Assembly (NCBI GenBank): GCA_036340635.1
Contig: JAYYYF010000002.1
Location: 62,001 to 126,000, forward strand
Source of the DNA: GCA-002728855 sp036340635
GTDB lineage: Bacteria; Bacteroidota; Bacteroidia; Flavobacteriales; Flavobacteriaceae
Length of the DNA: 64,000 nucleotides
Reading direction: 5' to 3'
In this document: piece by piece, positions 16,762 through 25,335 of the stretch
Layout: each line of letters starts with the position of its first letter
How positions within the stretch are numbered: the first letter of the stretch is position 1
Notes under the pieces: generated by a model
Databases searched by the model: none
Seen by the model: the letters and a program-made list of their open reading frames with translations, nothing else
What the model was told of the DNA's origin: nothing
Program-made: the position numbers and the translations under genes

Positions 16762-18015
16762 ATGGTTAAAGATTTATTTAATAAAATACACAGAAACAAG
16801 GGCCCACTTGGTAAATGGGCTTCACTTGCGGAAGGTTATTTTGTCTTTCCTAAACTTGAAGGGCCTATTTCTAATAGAATGAAATTTAAAGGGAGAGAAG
16901 TTATTACCTGGAGCGTTAATGATTATTTAGGCCTAGCCAATCATCCTGAGGTTAGAAAAGTTGATACTAAAGCTGCCAAAGATTATGGATCAGCTTACCC
17001 AATGGGAGCAAGAATGATGTCGGGACACACTAAACTCCATGAAGAATTAGAAATGAAATTGGCTGATTTTGTAAATAAAGATGCAGCATACCTATTGAAC
17101 TTTGGATACCAGGGGATTCTCTCAACTATTGACACTTTGGTTTCTAAAGATGATGTAATTGTTTATGATGTTGATGCTCATGCGTGCATTGTAGATGGAG
17201 TTAGACTTCATTTAGGGAAGAGATTTACATATAAACATAATGACGTAGATAGTTTAGAAAAAAACCTTCAACGAGCAACGAGAGTTTCTTCCCAGACTGG
17301 TGGTGGTATTTTGGTAATTTCTGAAGGGGTTTTTGGGATGAGAGGAGAGCAAGGAAAATTAAAAGAAATAGCCGCTCTTAAAAACAAATATACATTTAGA
17401 TTTTTAGTTGATGATGCTCACGGATTTGGAACTTTAGGGGTTAATGGTTCAGGAACTGGTGACGAGCAAGGGATTCAAGGAGATATCGATATTTATTTTG
17501 CGACTTTCGCAAAATCTTTAGCCTCAACAGGGGCTTTTATTGCTGGAGATCAAGAGATTATAGATTACTTGAGATATAATATGCGTTCACAAATGTTTGC
17601 AAAATCGCTTCAAATGCAATTAGTAGTTGGAGCAATTAAACGCCTTGAAATGTTGATAAAACATCCTGAATTAAAAGAAAAACTTTGGGAAAATGTTGCT
17701 CTTCTTCAGAATGGTCTAAAAGAAAAAGGTTTTGATATTGGAAATACAATGAGTTGTGTTACTCCTGTTTACCTAAAGGGTACTATACCAGAAGCAATGT
17801 CATTGGTTAAAGATCTTCGTGAAAATCATGGTGTTTTTTGTTCAATAGTTGTATATCCAGTGATTCCTAAAGGCCTAATTCTTCTTAGACTTATACCAAC
17901 TGCATCCCATACTGAGAAAGATGTTGAGATCACTTTAAAGGCTTTTGCTGATATAAGAAATAAATTAGATAGAGGTCTTTATGCAGTAGATTCTAAACTC
18001 AAGAATTTTTCTTAA
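16762..18015 (+). CDS. Alpha-oxoamine synthase; candidate cysteate (or serine) fatty acyltransferase
   Basis: This is a fold-type I PLP enzyme of the KBL/AONS/serine-palmitoyltransferase group. It has NDYLGLANHPEV, the DAHACIVDG loop, VDDAHGFGTLG (PLP Asp and His) and the Schiff-base lysine Lys251 in FAKSLASTGAF. Such enzymes condense an amino acid with an acyl-CoA or acyl-ACP while losing CO2. Pairing with the CBS-like enzyme 13 bases upstream suggests cysteate plus a fatty acyl thioester giving 3-ketocapnine. That is the reaction of the Flavobacterium johnsoniae cysteate acyltransferase needed for sulfonolipids and efficient gliding. Serine palmitoyltransferase or 2-amino-3-ketobutyrate CoA ligase are the alternatives. 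gldF and gldG lie about 1.2-3.6 kb away on the other strand. Confidence 0.82.
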   Translation: MVKDLFNKIHRNKGPLGKWASLAEGYFVFPKLEGPISNRMKFKGREVITWSVNDYLGLANHPEVRKVDTKAAKDYGSAYPMGARMMSGHTKLHEELEMKLADFVNKDAAYLLNFGYQGILSTIDTLVSKDDVIVYDVDAHACIVDGVRLHLGKRFTYKHNDVDSLEKNLQRATRVSSQTGGGILVISEGVFGMRGEQGKLKEIAALKNKYTFRFLVDDAHGFGTLGVNGSGTGDEQGIQGDIDIYFATFAKSLASTGAFIAGDQEIIDYLRYNMRSQMFAKSLQMQLVVGAIKRLEMLIKHPELKEKLWENVALLQNGLKEKGFDIGNTMSCVTPVYLKGTIPEAMSLVKDLRENHGVFCSIVVYPVIPKGLILLRLIPTASHTEKDVEITLKAFADIRNKLDRGLYAVDSKLKNFS

Positions 18016-18019
18016 AAGT

Positions 18020-19141
18020 TTATTCATTAAGCATTACTGGCATAACAAGCATTGTAATATCTTCAGCTTCATCTGTATTGTCTAGTGGAGAAATTATCCC
18101 AGCTTTATTTGGAAGGGACATTGATAGATTAATTTCTTCAGAGTCAATATTGTTTAGCATTTCAATTATGAATCTAGAATTAAATCCAATTTCCATATCA
18201 TCTCCTTTGTAATCACAATCTAACCTCTCTTCAGCCTTATTACTAAAATCAAGATCTTCAGCGGATATATGTAGCTCAGAGCCTGCCATTTTCAATCTTA
18301 TTTGATGTGTAGTTTTATTTGAAAAAATACTTACTCTTTTAAGAGAGTTCAAAAAATTTGATCGATTTATTTTTAATACATTAGGATTTTCTTTAGGTAT
18401 AACAGCTTCATAATTCGGATATTTACCATCAATTAGACGACAACTAAGGTTGAAATTTTTAAACAAAAAGACAGCATTAGTTTCATTAAATTCAATAATA
18501 ACATCCTCTTTTGAATCCTGAAGAATTCCTCGAAGCAATTGCAGGGGTTTTTTTGGCATTATAAACTCTGCTTTTTTTACAGTTGAGGAGTCCATAGTTC
18601 TTTTATATTTAACTAGTTTATGTGCATCCGTAGCTACAAAAACAATTTCACTTTCATAAAATTGAAAAAAAACCCCACTCATTATTGGCCTTAAATCGTC
18701 ATTACCAGAAGCAAAAAGGGTAGAATCAATAGCTTTACCTAGTAGATTTCCAGAAATCTTAGTCTTTGCAGGGTCTTTTACTTGAATAGATTTAGGAAAT
18801 TCTTCTCCATCAAAATATGCTAGGCTATATTTTCCACTACTAGCACTAATTTCAATAGTATTTTTATCACTTTTAATAAATGTTAGAGGTTGTTCTGGGA
18901 AAGTCTTTAAAGTATCAATAATCAACTTTGCTGGTATGCCAATCATTCCTTTATCCTCTGATTCAACATCTATTGTGGAAGACATTGAAGTTTCAAGATC
19001 TGAAGCTGATAAAACCAATTGATTTAGGTTTAGATCAAATAAAAAATTATCTAAAATAGGGAGAGTATTTGTAGCATTAATTATACCTCCAAGAATTTGA
19101 AGCTCTTTCAATAATTTTTCACTTGAAACAATGAATTTCAT
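18020..19141 (-). CDS. dnaN: DNA polymerase III beta subunit (sliding clamp)
   Basis: The three repeated clamp domains are visible over 373 residues: MKFIVSSEKLLKELQILGG, then FPKSIQVKDPAKTKISGNLLGKAI, then NVLKINRSNFLNSLKRVSIFS. The C-terminus is the usual MLVMPVML-type hydrophobic end that contacts partner proteins. The dimeric ring tethers DNA polymerase III to DNA. Its stop lies four bases from the oppositely oriented acyltransferase stop. dnaA is not adjacent, so this is not an obvious dnaA-dnaN origin locus. Upstream on the same strand are gldG and gldF. A -7 box sits 21 bases before the ATG. Confidence 0.97.
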   Translation of the reverse strand: MKFIVSSEKLLKELQILGGIINATNTLPILDNFLFDLNLNQLVLSASDLETSMSSTIDVESEDKGMIGIPAKLIIDTLKTFPEQPLTFIKSDKNTIEISASSGKYSLAYFDGEEFPKSIQVKDPAKTKISGNLLGKAIDSTLFASGNDDLRPIMSGVFFQFYESEIVFVATDAHKLVKYKRTMDSSTVKKAEFIMPKKPLQLLRGILQDSKEDVIIEFNETNAVFLFKNFNLSCRLIDGKYPNYEAVIPKENPNVLKINRSNFLNSLKRVSIFSNKTTHQIRLKMAGSELHISAEDLDFSNKAEERLDCDYKGDDMEIGFNSRFIIEMLNNIDSEEINLSMSLPNKAGIISPLDNTDEAEDITMLVMPVMLNE

Positions 19142-19162
19142 AAACTAATCTATTATATTGAT

Positions 19163-19170
19163 CAAATATA
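19163..19170 (-). promoter_or_regulatory. Candidate -7 box of dnaN
   Basis: TATATTTG on the minus strand matches TAnnTTTG, 21 bases before the dnaN ATG, in the gap between gldG and dnaN. It would let dnaN be transcribed separately from the gld genes. Confidence 0.4.
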
Positions 19171-19209
19171 ACTTTAAAGAGAAAAATAATGAAGTTAACT
19201 TATAAAAAG

Positions 19210-20862
19210 TTATTTACTAAACTTTATTTTCCTGTTCCACAAGTTTGTAAGTCCTATAAAATAAAGAAAAAAAGGTGCAATTAGTAACATAAAAATCCTC
19301 CAAAATAATCCATTTTCTGAAATCTTAGATTTATCTAAAAGACCAATATTTGTCTCTTTGTTTTTTATATTCAGCAGTGATTTATTTTTTATCAAATAGT
19401 GAACGCAATCATTCAGGAAGCTTTTGTTTGAATAATAATTATTAGTCCATTTGTCATAGCCCAATTCTAATGGGGTGTCATTTTCTATTTGGTTTTCAGC
19501 TAATTCTCCATCGCTAATAATAATTATTTCACTTTCTCCATTTACCAACGTCGAATCAATTAGGTTATTTGGCTTTATTCTATTTTGAAATGCTGACTTA
19601 AAAACTCCACTTATTAGAACACCAATAAATTTAGATTTTTCTTCAAAATTTGATGGAGAGAAGCTTGAAATCGATTCTTCAAGTGAAACCATAAAAGGTA
19701 TTTTCTTTGTTCTGGATAATTCAGAACTTTTAATCAAAATTTCTTTTTTTAAATTATTCTTTAAGGTATCGATACTCGATGGAAATTTTAATATGATTTC
19801 ACTGGTGCCTCTCCCAATTAGATTATTTTGAATGGGTTTTGATAAAGGATAATAACTGAAAGGAATTGGTAAATATTCTGCTTTATTATTTTCACCTTTA
19901 GCTAAAACAATGGGAGCGCAAAACATGTCTTCAATAATATCTCTGTTAAGACGAATTCCATATTTAAAAAAAATATCATCTAAATTAAGATTGTTGTAAA
20001 AAGCAACAGACTTCCCATTAGATTTAAATAAGCTGTCTTTATCTAACTTAAAATTATTTAACAACCAAAGACTTCTACCTCCTCCAATAGTAAATTGATC
20101 AAAAATGTACTTCTCTTTATAATTAAATTTTTCCTTTGGATTTGATACAATAAGAAGTTCAAAACGATTAAGATTTTCTAAAGTTTTTTGAGGATCATTT
20201 TCTAACGCTTTTAAATCAAAAGAAGCTACTTGATAATATTTTTGCAGACTTTTAATAAAATCAGTTATTAAAATATCTGTTGATGTCTTATGAGAAGTTA
20301 GAACAGCAATTCTTTTCTTCTGTTTAAGATTAATTTTAAAAAATGCTTTATAAAATTCTTTTTCAAGCTCTCTTATAGATCTATTTATTTTTTCAATTTT
20401 ATTGTCACCTAAGTTTCTTTTAACTAGTGGAACTAAAACAGATTTATTTTCATTACTTACAATTGCCCATGGAAAAAAAATAGTTTTTTGAATTTCTTGA
20501 TTTTGATTTTCCAATGTTACCTCAGGTAAAATACCATATCTTTCCATTTCAGAGATTAGTTCATTCAAATCATCTTCACCTTTGAAAGGATCAATAAATT
20601 CAAAAATGATTTTGTTAGATTTTTGTTGCATTGATTTAAGTAATTCTTTTGTTTCCCTTCTAAGGCGATGATATTCAGAAGGCATTTTACCATGAAGGAG
20701 AATATCAATTTTCAGAGGCTGGTTGAATTTTTTTAAAAGCATTTCTGTCTCTTCCGAGATTTCATATCTTTTATCAATAGTTAAGTCCACTCTATAAGGG
20801 AATATTTTTCCTATGGTTACAATTGTAATTACTATCAGAAAAATTTTAAAGATTTTTATCAT
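19210..20862 (-). CDS. gldG: GldG, auxiliary component of the gliding-associated ABC transporter
   Basis: An N-terminal membrane helix (MIKIFKIFLIVITIVTIGKIFPY) is followed by a large periplasmic domain of the ABC-transporter auxiliary type, with VDLTIDKRYEISEET and IVSNPKEKFNYKEKYIFDQF. A second helix near the C-terminus (LFWRIFMLLIAPFFLYFIGL) ends the chain. This two-helix layout and the position 15 bases after the permease gene identify GldG. With GldF and an ATPase (GldA, not in the window) it forms an ABC transporter linked to gliding in Flavobacterium; the transported substrate is not known. The length of 550 is close to the family's. Confidence 0.88.
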   Translation of the reverse strand: MIKIFKIFLIVITIVTIGKIFPYRVDLTIDKRYEISEETEMLLKKFNQPLKIDILLHGKMPSEYHRLRRETKELLKSMQQKSNKIIFEFIDPFKGEDDLNELISEMERYGILPEVTLENQNQEIQKTIFFPWAIVSNENKSVLVPLVKRNLGDNKIEKINRSIRELEKEFYKAFFKINLKQKKRIAVLTSHKTSTDILITDFIKSLQKYYQVASFDLKALENDPQKTLENLNRFELLIVSNPKEKFNYKEKYIFDQFTIGGGRSLWLLNNFKLDKDSLFKSNGKSVAFYNNLNLDDIFFKYGIRLNRDIIEDMFCAPIVLAKGENNKAEYLPIPFSYYPLSKPIQNNLIGRGTSEIILKFPSSIDTLKNNLKKEILIKSSELSRTKKIPFMVSLEESISSFSPSNFEEKSKFIGVLISGVFKSAFQNRIKPNNLIDSTLVNGESEIIIISDGELAENQIENDTPLELGYDKWTNNYYSNKSFLNDCVHYLIKNKSLLNIKNKETNIGLLDKSKISENGLFWRIFMLLIAPFFLYFIGLTNLWNRKIKFSK

Positions 20863-20877
20863 TTAAAAGCAAAAAAA

Positions 20878-21615
20878 TTATTTTTTTAATCTATTTAAAT
20901 TAATCACACTTAAATATAGGAATAGATAGTTTAGGGCTATAAAATATGTAATGTCTTTAACAGATAATATACCTTGGGTCATACTGAAATAATGCTCTTT
21001 AATTCCAACATAATTAATTAAATCATAAATTTCTGGATCAGAAATAAATTCAGCAAATTCAATAATGAAAAAAAGAAAAAAACAAGTAAAAATTGATACA
21101 AGAAATGTAGCAATTTGATTATTTGATAAAACTGAACTGAAAATAGAAATTGAAATAAAACTACTGCTTAATAAAAGTAATCCAATATACGATCCAAACG
21201 CGCTTCCTATATCAATTGATGAAGTTTCATCTTTTAATGAATAAATACCGAAAAAATATATTATAGTTGGGATTAGGTTGTAAAGAGCAATTATAAAGGA
21301 TCCGATAAATTTCCCTAAAACCAATTCCCAGTTTTTTATAGGTTTTGAAAATAAAATTTCAATTGTCCCTGTTTTTAATTCATTGGAAAAACTTTTTATG
21401 CAGATTGCAGGCAATAGAAAAATCATTAGCAAAGGGGAGAGAGCAAAGAAGACATTTAAATCAGCAAAACCAGCTTTAAGTATATTGAATTGACCATCCA
21501 ATATCCATGTGAAAAAAGTTGTTGCGGTAAGAAAAATGGTTATAATTAAATAGCCTATCCAGCTGGAGAAAAAATCATTAATTTCTTTTTTAGCAATTGT
21601 CCACATTTTATTCAA
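20878..21615 (-). CDS. gldF: GldF, permease of the gliding-associated ABC transporter
   Basis: The protein is 245 residues with six hydrophobic segments of the ABC-2 permease type. Landmarks are the N-terminal AKKEINDFFSSWIGYLI, LPAICIKSFSNELKTGTIEILFSKPI, and a last helix before the basic NLNRLKK. This signature (KxGTIExLxxxPI) is typical of GldF. It would form the channel of a GldA-GldF-GldG transporter in the inner membrane. The start codon overlaps the end of the upstream SAM hydrolase gene by eight bases, so the three genes are translated from one mRNA. The ATPase gene is unlinked here, as is known for Flavobacterium. Confidence 0.9.
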   Translation of the reverse strand: MNKMWTIAKKEINDFFSSWIGYLIITIFLTATTFFTWILDGQFNILKAGFADLNVFFALSPLLMIFLLPAICIKSFSNELKTGTIEILFSKPIKNWELVLGKFIGSFIIALYNLIPTIIYFFGIYSLKDETSSIDIGSAFGSYIGLLLLSSSFISISIFSSVLSNNQIATFLVSIFTCFFLFFIIEFAEFISDPEIYDLINYVGIKEHYFSMTQGILSVKDITYFIALNYLFLYLSVINLNRLKK

Positions 21616-22438
21616 ATTTAATAGTTATGGGATCTCTGTAATCTAGTCCAAATAGACTTGCAGCACTCCCATAAGTTTTTGGGTTACTTTTATATATTCC
21701 AAGCTCTAGATGATTTGCAGAATTAAATATTGCAATTTTTTTTCCATCTTCTTCTCTTTTTTCTTTGGGACTAGAATAATCAATTGCTTGACTATAAGTG
21801 TCAAAAATACGTTCAAATTTTACAGTTCTTGCAAAAATTTTGTAATCTCTTGATTTCCCAATTTCATTAAAAAATTTTCTGGTAATATTTGTTACAACAT
21901 TTCCATAATTATCTATGTAAATAACACTTCCTAATATTTGACTTCCTTTATTATTAACTACAGGATTGATATTGTTTATTTGTTTAATTGATTTTATAGA
22001 TTTTCCAATGACCTCTAATTTACCCATTCTTGATAAGTGGGCAGCTACTTTAACAAAAACATCTAGTACAGAAAAAGAAGATGAGTCGTTTTCATGAATG
22101 TTGATCTCTACTATTTTATCTGCTTTTAGATCATTCTTGATCATTGAAAAAATTCCATTATCAGATCCTATAAAGTAATGTTCTTCAAAGAGCATAGCTA
22201 TATGTCTATTTTCAGGGGTTAATTCTGATTCAACACCTACAATATGGATAGTTCCTTTTGGGAAGGTTTTATATGCGTTTCTAAGTATATAAGCTGCTTC
22301 AGAATGATTGTAAGGTTGAATCTCGTTTGAAATATCAACGACAACAACTTTTTTAATTTCACTAAGAATAGCTCCTTTAACTGAAGCAACAAAATAATCT
22401 TTATTTCCAAAATCAGTTGTTAGAGTTATTATAGGCAT
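21608..22438 (-). CDS. SAM hydroxide adenosyltransferase (S-adenosylmethionine hydrolase, DUF62)
   Basis: The N-terminus MPIITLTTDFGNKDYFVASVKGAI is the signature of the DUF62/SAM-chlorinase-fluorinase fold, and the C-terminal barrel has YIDNYGNVVTNIT. Enzymes of this group other than halogenases use water to split SAM into adenosine and methionine. The length (276) fits the hydroxide form, and the extra loop of fluorinases is not evident. The physiological purpose is not settled in the family. It is the first gene of a unit with gldF (overlap eight bases) and gldG. I infer co-expression but see nothing that ties SAM hydrolysis to gliding. Confidence 0.88.
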   Translation of the reverse strand: MPIITLTTDFGNKDYFVASVKGAILSEIKKVVVVDISNEIQPYNHSEAAYILRNAYKTFPKGTIHIVGVESELTPENRHIAMLFEEHYFIGSDNGIFSMIKNDLKADKIVEINIHENDSSSFSVLDVFVKVAAHLSRMGKLEVIGKSIKSIKQINNINPVVNNKGSQILGSVIYIDNYGNVVTNITRKFFNEIGKSRDYKIFARTVKFERIFDTYSQAIDYSSPKEKREEDGKKIAIFNSANHLELGIYKSNPKTYGSAASLFGLDYRDPITIKFE

Positions 22439-22464
22439 ACTTTAGATTAATAATAAAAATTAAT

Positions 22465-22472
22465 TAAATTTG
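22465..22472 (+). promoter_or_regulatory. Candidate -7 box of phoH-purC
   Basis: TAAATTTG on the plus strand fits TAnnTTTG. It leaves a leader of about 47 bases to the TTG start at 22523. It sits back to back with the minus-strand box at 22493-22500. Confidence 0.3.
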
Positions 22473-22492
22473 GATATTAAGAGAACTATAAA

Positions 22493-22500
22493 CAAAATTA
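22493..22500 (-). promoter_or_regulatory. Candidate -7 box of the SAM hydrolase-gldF-gldG unit
   Basis: TAATTTTG on the minus strand fits TAnnTTTG and would give a leader of about 50 bases. It and the phoH box overlap in their upstream regions within an 84-base divergent gap. Confidence 0.3.
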
Positions 22501-22522
22501 AATATTTTTAATTCACTAGCCT

Positions 22523-23476
22523 TTGACTGAACTAAAAATTGAACTTGAAGAGTTGAACTCCCAAGATTTTTTCGGTCAACAAAATCGTAATATAAATAAA
22601 CTTCGATCTTGTTTTCCAAAATTAAAGATTGTTGCTAGAGGAAGTTCAATTAAGGCATATGGAGAAGAAAAGTTTTTAAAGAAGTTTCATAACGACCTTA
22701 TACTTCTTATAGATTACTTTAATAAATATAATAGCCTGGATGAAGAAACAATTGGGGAAATGGTTTATAAAAATATTCTTAAGAAAAAAGATATTTTATT
22801 AAACGGTGCAAAATCAATTTTACATGGTGTAGGAGGAAAGATTATAAAACCAATTACAGATAACCAAATAAAGATGGTTAGTCTTTCAGAATTAAATGAT
22901 ATGGTTTTTGCGATTGGACCAGCCGGAACTGGGAAAACTTACACGGCAATAGCCCTTGCAGTTAAAGCTTTAAAAGAAAAAAAAGTTAAACGCATTATCC
23001 TTACTAAACCAGCAATCGAGGCAGGAGAAAATCTCGGGTTTCTTCCTGGAGATCTTAAAGAAAAATTAGATCCTTATATTCAACCCTTATATGATTCACT
23101 TCATGAAATGATTCCATCTAATAAATTATCAACCCATATAAAAAATAAAACGATTGAAATAGCCCCTTTAGCTTATATGAGGGGGAGGACCCTTGATGAA
23201 GCTTTTGTTATATTAGATGAAGCTCAAAATACTACACATTCCCAAATGAAGATGTTTCTTACTAGAATGGGTAGAAATGCAAAGTTTATTATAACTGGGG
23301 ATCCTGGACAAATAGATCTGCCAAAAGGAATTAAATCTGGACTCAAAGAAGCTTTGATGATTTTGAAAGCTACAAAAAACATTGGTATTGTAAAATTAAA
23401 CGATAGAGATGTGATTCGTCACTCGCTAGTTAAAAAAATAATCAAAGCGTACGAAGATGAAAATAATAAAGCATAG
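22523..23476 (+). CDS. PhoH-like ATPase
   Basis: An N-terminal KH-like region (residues about 1-90) is followed by the PhoH P-loop domain. That domain has Walker A GPAGTGKTYTA, RIILTKPAIEAGE, the GRTLDEAFVILDEAQN Walker B region and KFIITGDPGQIDLP. PhoH proteins are cytoplasmic ATPases tied to RNA metabolism (YbeZ partners the rRNA-processing enzyme YbeY); the exact activity is debated. The frame begins at TTG with no ATG at an equivalent place, so I accept a TTG start. purC follows after five bases, so the two are co-transcribed. Confidence 0.9.
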   Translation: MTELKIELEELNSQDFFGQQNRNINKLRSCFPKLKIVARGSSIKAYGEEKFLKKFHNDLILLIDYFNKYNSLDEETIGEMVYKNILKKKDILLNGAKSILHGVGGKIIKPITDNQIKMVSLSELNDMVFAIGPAGTGKTYTAIALAVKALKEKKVKRIILTKPAIEAGENLGFLPGDLKEKLDPYIQPLYDSLHEMIPSNKLSTHIKNKTIEIAPLAYMRGRTLDEAFVILDEAQNTTHSQMKMFLTRMGRNAKFIITGDPGQIDLPKGIKSGLKEALMILKATKNIGIVKLNDRDVIRHSLVKKIIKAYEDENNKA

Positions 23477-23481
23477 TAATT

Positions 23482-24429
23482 TTGAAAACAATAACTAGCA
23501 CATCTTTAAATTTACCTAGGCAAATCTCCAAATATACTGGCAAGGTCAGAGACGTGTATTATCTTGAAAATAATATTATAGTTGTGATTTCTACTGATAG
23601 ACTTTCAGCTTTTGATGTTATTATGCCAAAAGGAATTCCTTATAAAGGTCAAATTTTAAATCAAATAGCAACTAAAATGATTAGGTCAACTTTGGATATT
23701 GTTCCAAATTGGGTTAAAGAGTCACCTGATCCTAATGTTACAGTTGGAGTAGCATGTAAACCTTTTAAGATAGAAATGGTGATTCGAGGTTATTTATCTG
23801 GACATGCTGCAAGAGAATATAAATTAGGTAAAAGAAAAATTTCTGGTGTTCATATGCCTGATGGCATGAATGAAAACGATCGTTTTCCAAATCCAATAAT
23901 CACTCCTGCTACAAAGGCTAATCATGGTCATGATCAAGATATTTCAAAAGAAGAAATTATTTCTAAAAAAATTGTTTCTGAGTCAGATTATATGAAACTT
24001 GAGGAATATACTTGCAGGCTTTTTGAAAGGGGTAGTGAAATTGCAAAGAAACAAGGTCTTATTTTAGTTGACACAAAATATGAATTTGGGAAATCACCTG
24101 ATGGCTCAATTTTTTTAATAGATGAGATTCATACGCCTGATTCTTCACGTTATTTTTATTCAGAGGGTTATAAAGAAAGGCAGGAAAGAGGTGAGCCCCA
24201 AAAACAACTTTCAAAAGAATTTGTAAGACAATGGTTAATTTCAAATGGCTTTCAAGGTCTTGAAAACCAAGAAATTCCAGAAATGGATGCTGAACAGATA
24301 CAATCTATATCTAGTAGGTATATAGAGCTCTATGAAAAGATTCTTGGGGAAAATTTTATTAAAGGACAAAATGATTCTATTGAGAAACGTATAGAGAAAA
24401 ATGTTTTAAAATATTTAGAGAGCTTTTAA
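23482..24429 (+). CDS. purC: Phosphoribosylaminoimidazole-succinocarboxamide synthase (SAICAR synthetase)
   Basis: PurC joins aspartate to CAIR in de novo purine synthesis. Clear motifs are GKVRDVYYLENNIIVVISTDRLSAFDV, VEMVIRGYLSGHA, the substrate loop ITPATKANHGHDQDIS and ILVDTKYEFG followed by DEIHTPDSSRYF. At 315 residues it is the longer version with a C-terminal extension, common in Bacteroidota and eukaryote-like PurC. The start is TTG, five bases after the phoH stop. It is convergent with miaA. Confidence 0.95.
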   Translation: MKTITSTSLNLPRQISKYTGKVRDVYYLENNIIVVISTDRLSAFDVIMPKGIPYKGQILNQIATKMIRSTLDIVPNWVKESPDPNVTVGVACKPFKIEMVIRGYLSGHAAREYKLGKRKISGVHMPDGMNENDRFPNPIITPATKANHGHDQDISKEEIISKKIVSESDYMKLEEYTCRLFERGSEIAKKQGLILVDTKYEFGKSPDGSIFLIDEIHTPDSSRYFYSEGYKERQERGEPQKQLSKEFVRQWLISNGFQGLENQEIPEMDAEQIQSISSRYIELYEKILGENFIKGQNDSIEKRIEKNVLKYLESF

Positions 24430-24447
24430 AAGTTTTTTTAAAATAGA

Positions 24448-25335
24448 TCACATAGAAATGGAGTCAATTTCATTTTCAGCAACAAAATTTTCTTTAAAAT
24501 TTTTCCTGAACCAGGTTAATTGTTTTTTTGCATACCTATTAGTGTTTTTGATTATTTCATTTTTCACTTGCTCTCTACTTATTTTCTTTTCAAAAAAATC
24601 AAACCATTCTTTATAGCCTATTGTTTGCATTGCATTAGTTTTCTTATGCATAAATAGTTTTGCCGCCTCCTTTTCTAGTCCCATATCTAACATTAAATCA
24701 ATTCTTGACTTTATCTTTTTATGAAGGATTTCTTTTGGAATATCTATTATAACAGTTTTTGTTTTAAATGATCTTTTTCTAGTCTTCTTATTAAGAAAAC
24801 TAGAATAGGGTTTCATGGTAGTTTTATAGACTTCTAAGGCCCTTATCAATCTTCTATGATTGTTTTGATCAACTTTTTTAAAGTAAATTGGATCAGCAAC
24901 TGACAACATTTCTTTAAGCGACTCAACACCACCTTGCTGATATATTCTTTCTATTTCACTTTTTATTTTCAAAGGGACTTCAGGGAAATAATCAAGGCCG
25001 TTTATAAGTGATTTTGCATATAAGCCAGAACCTCCCACCATAATTACTACTTCTTTATTTTTAAATAATTTTTTTAGAAGATTATTAGCATCTTTTGCAA
25101 AATCCCAAGCATTGTAAGTTTCAAATATACTCTTGTGTTGTATTAAGTGATGAATTATTCCTCCTCTTTCTTCAATTGAGGGAATTGATGTCCCTATTGA
25201 CATTTCCTTATAAAACTGTCTAGAATCACAAGAGATAATTTCAGTTTTAAAATGCTTTGCTAATTTTATTCCAATTTTAGTTTTACCAGAAGCCGTTGGC
25301 CCTCCAATGTAAAGTAAAGTATTCTTAGACATCAT
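24448..25335 (-). CDS. miaA: tRNA dimethylallyltransferase
   Basis: MiaA adds a dimethylallyl group to A37 of tRNAs that read codons starting with U. The P-loop GGPTASGKT, the DSRQFYKEMSIGTSIPS segment, GGSGLYAKSLINGL and the C-terminal QTIGYKEWFDFFE and RYAKKQLTWFRK motifs are all present. Length (295) is normal. The chain has two initial methionines; either may start. It overlaps the upstream K+ channel gene by 11 bases. Confidence 0.96.
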   Translation of the reverse strand: MMSKNTLLYIGGPTASGKTKIGIKLAKHFKTEIISCDSRQFYKEMSIGTSIPSIEERGGIIHHLIQHKSIFETYNAWDFAKDANNLLKKLFKNKEVVIMVGGSGLYAKSLINGLDYFPEVPLKIKSEIERIYQQGGVESLKEMLSVADPIYFKKVDQNNHRRLIRALEVYKTTMKPYSSFLNKKTRKRSFKTKTVIIDIPKEILHKKIKSRIDLMLDMGLEKEAAKLFMHKKTNAMQTIGYKEWFDFFEKKISREQVKNEIIKNTNRYAKKQLTWFRKNFKENFVAENEIDSISM

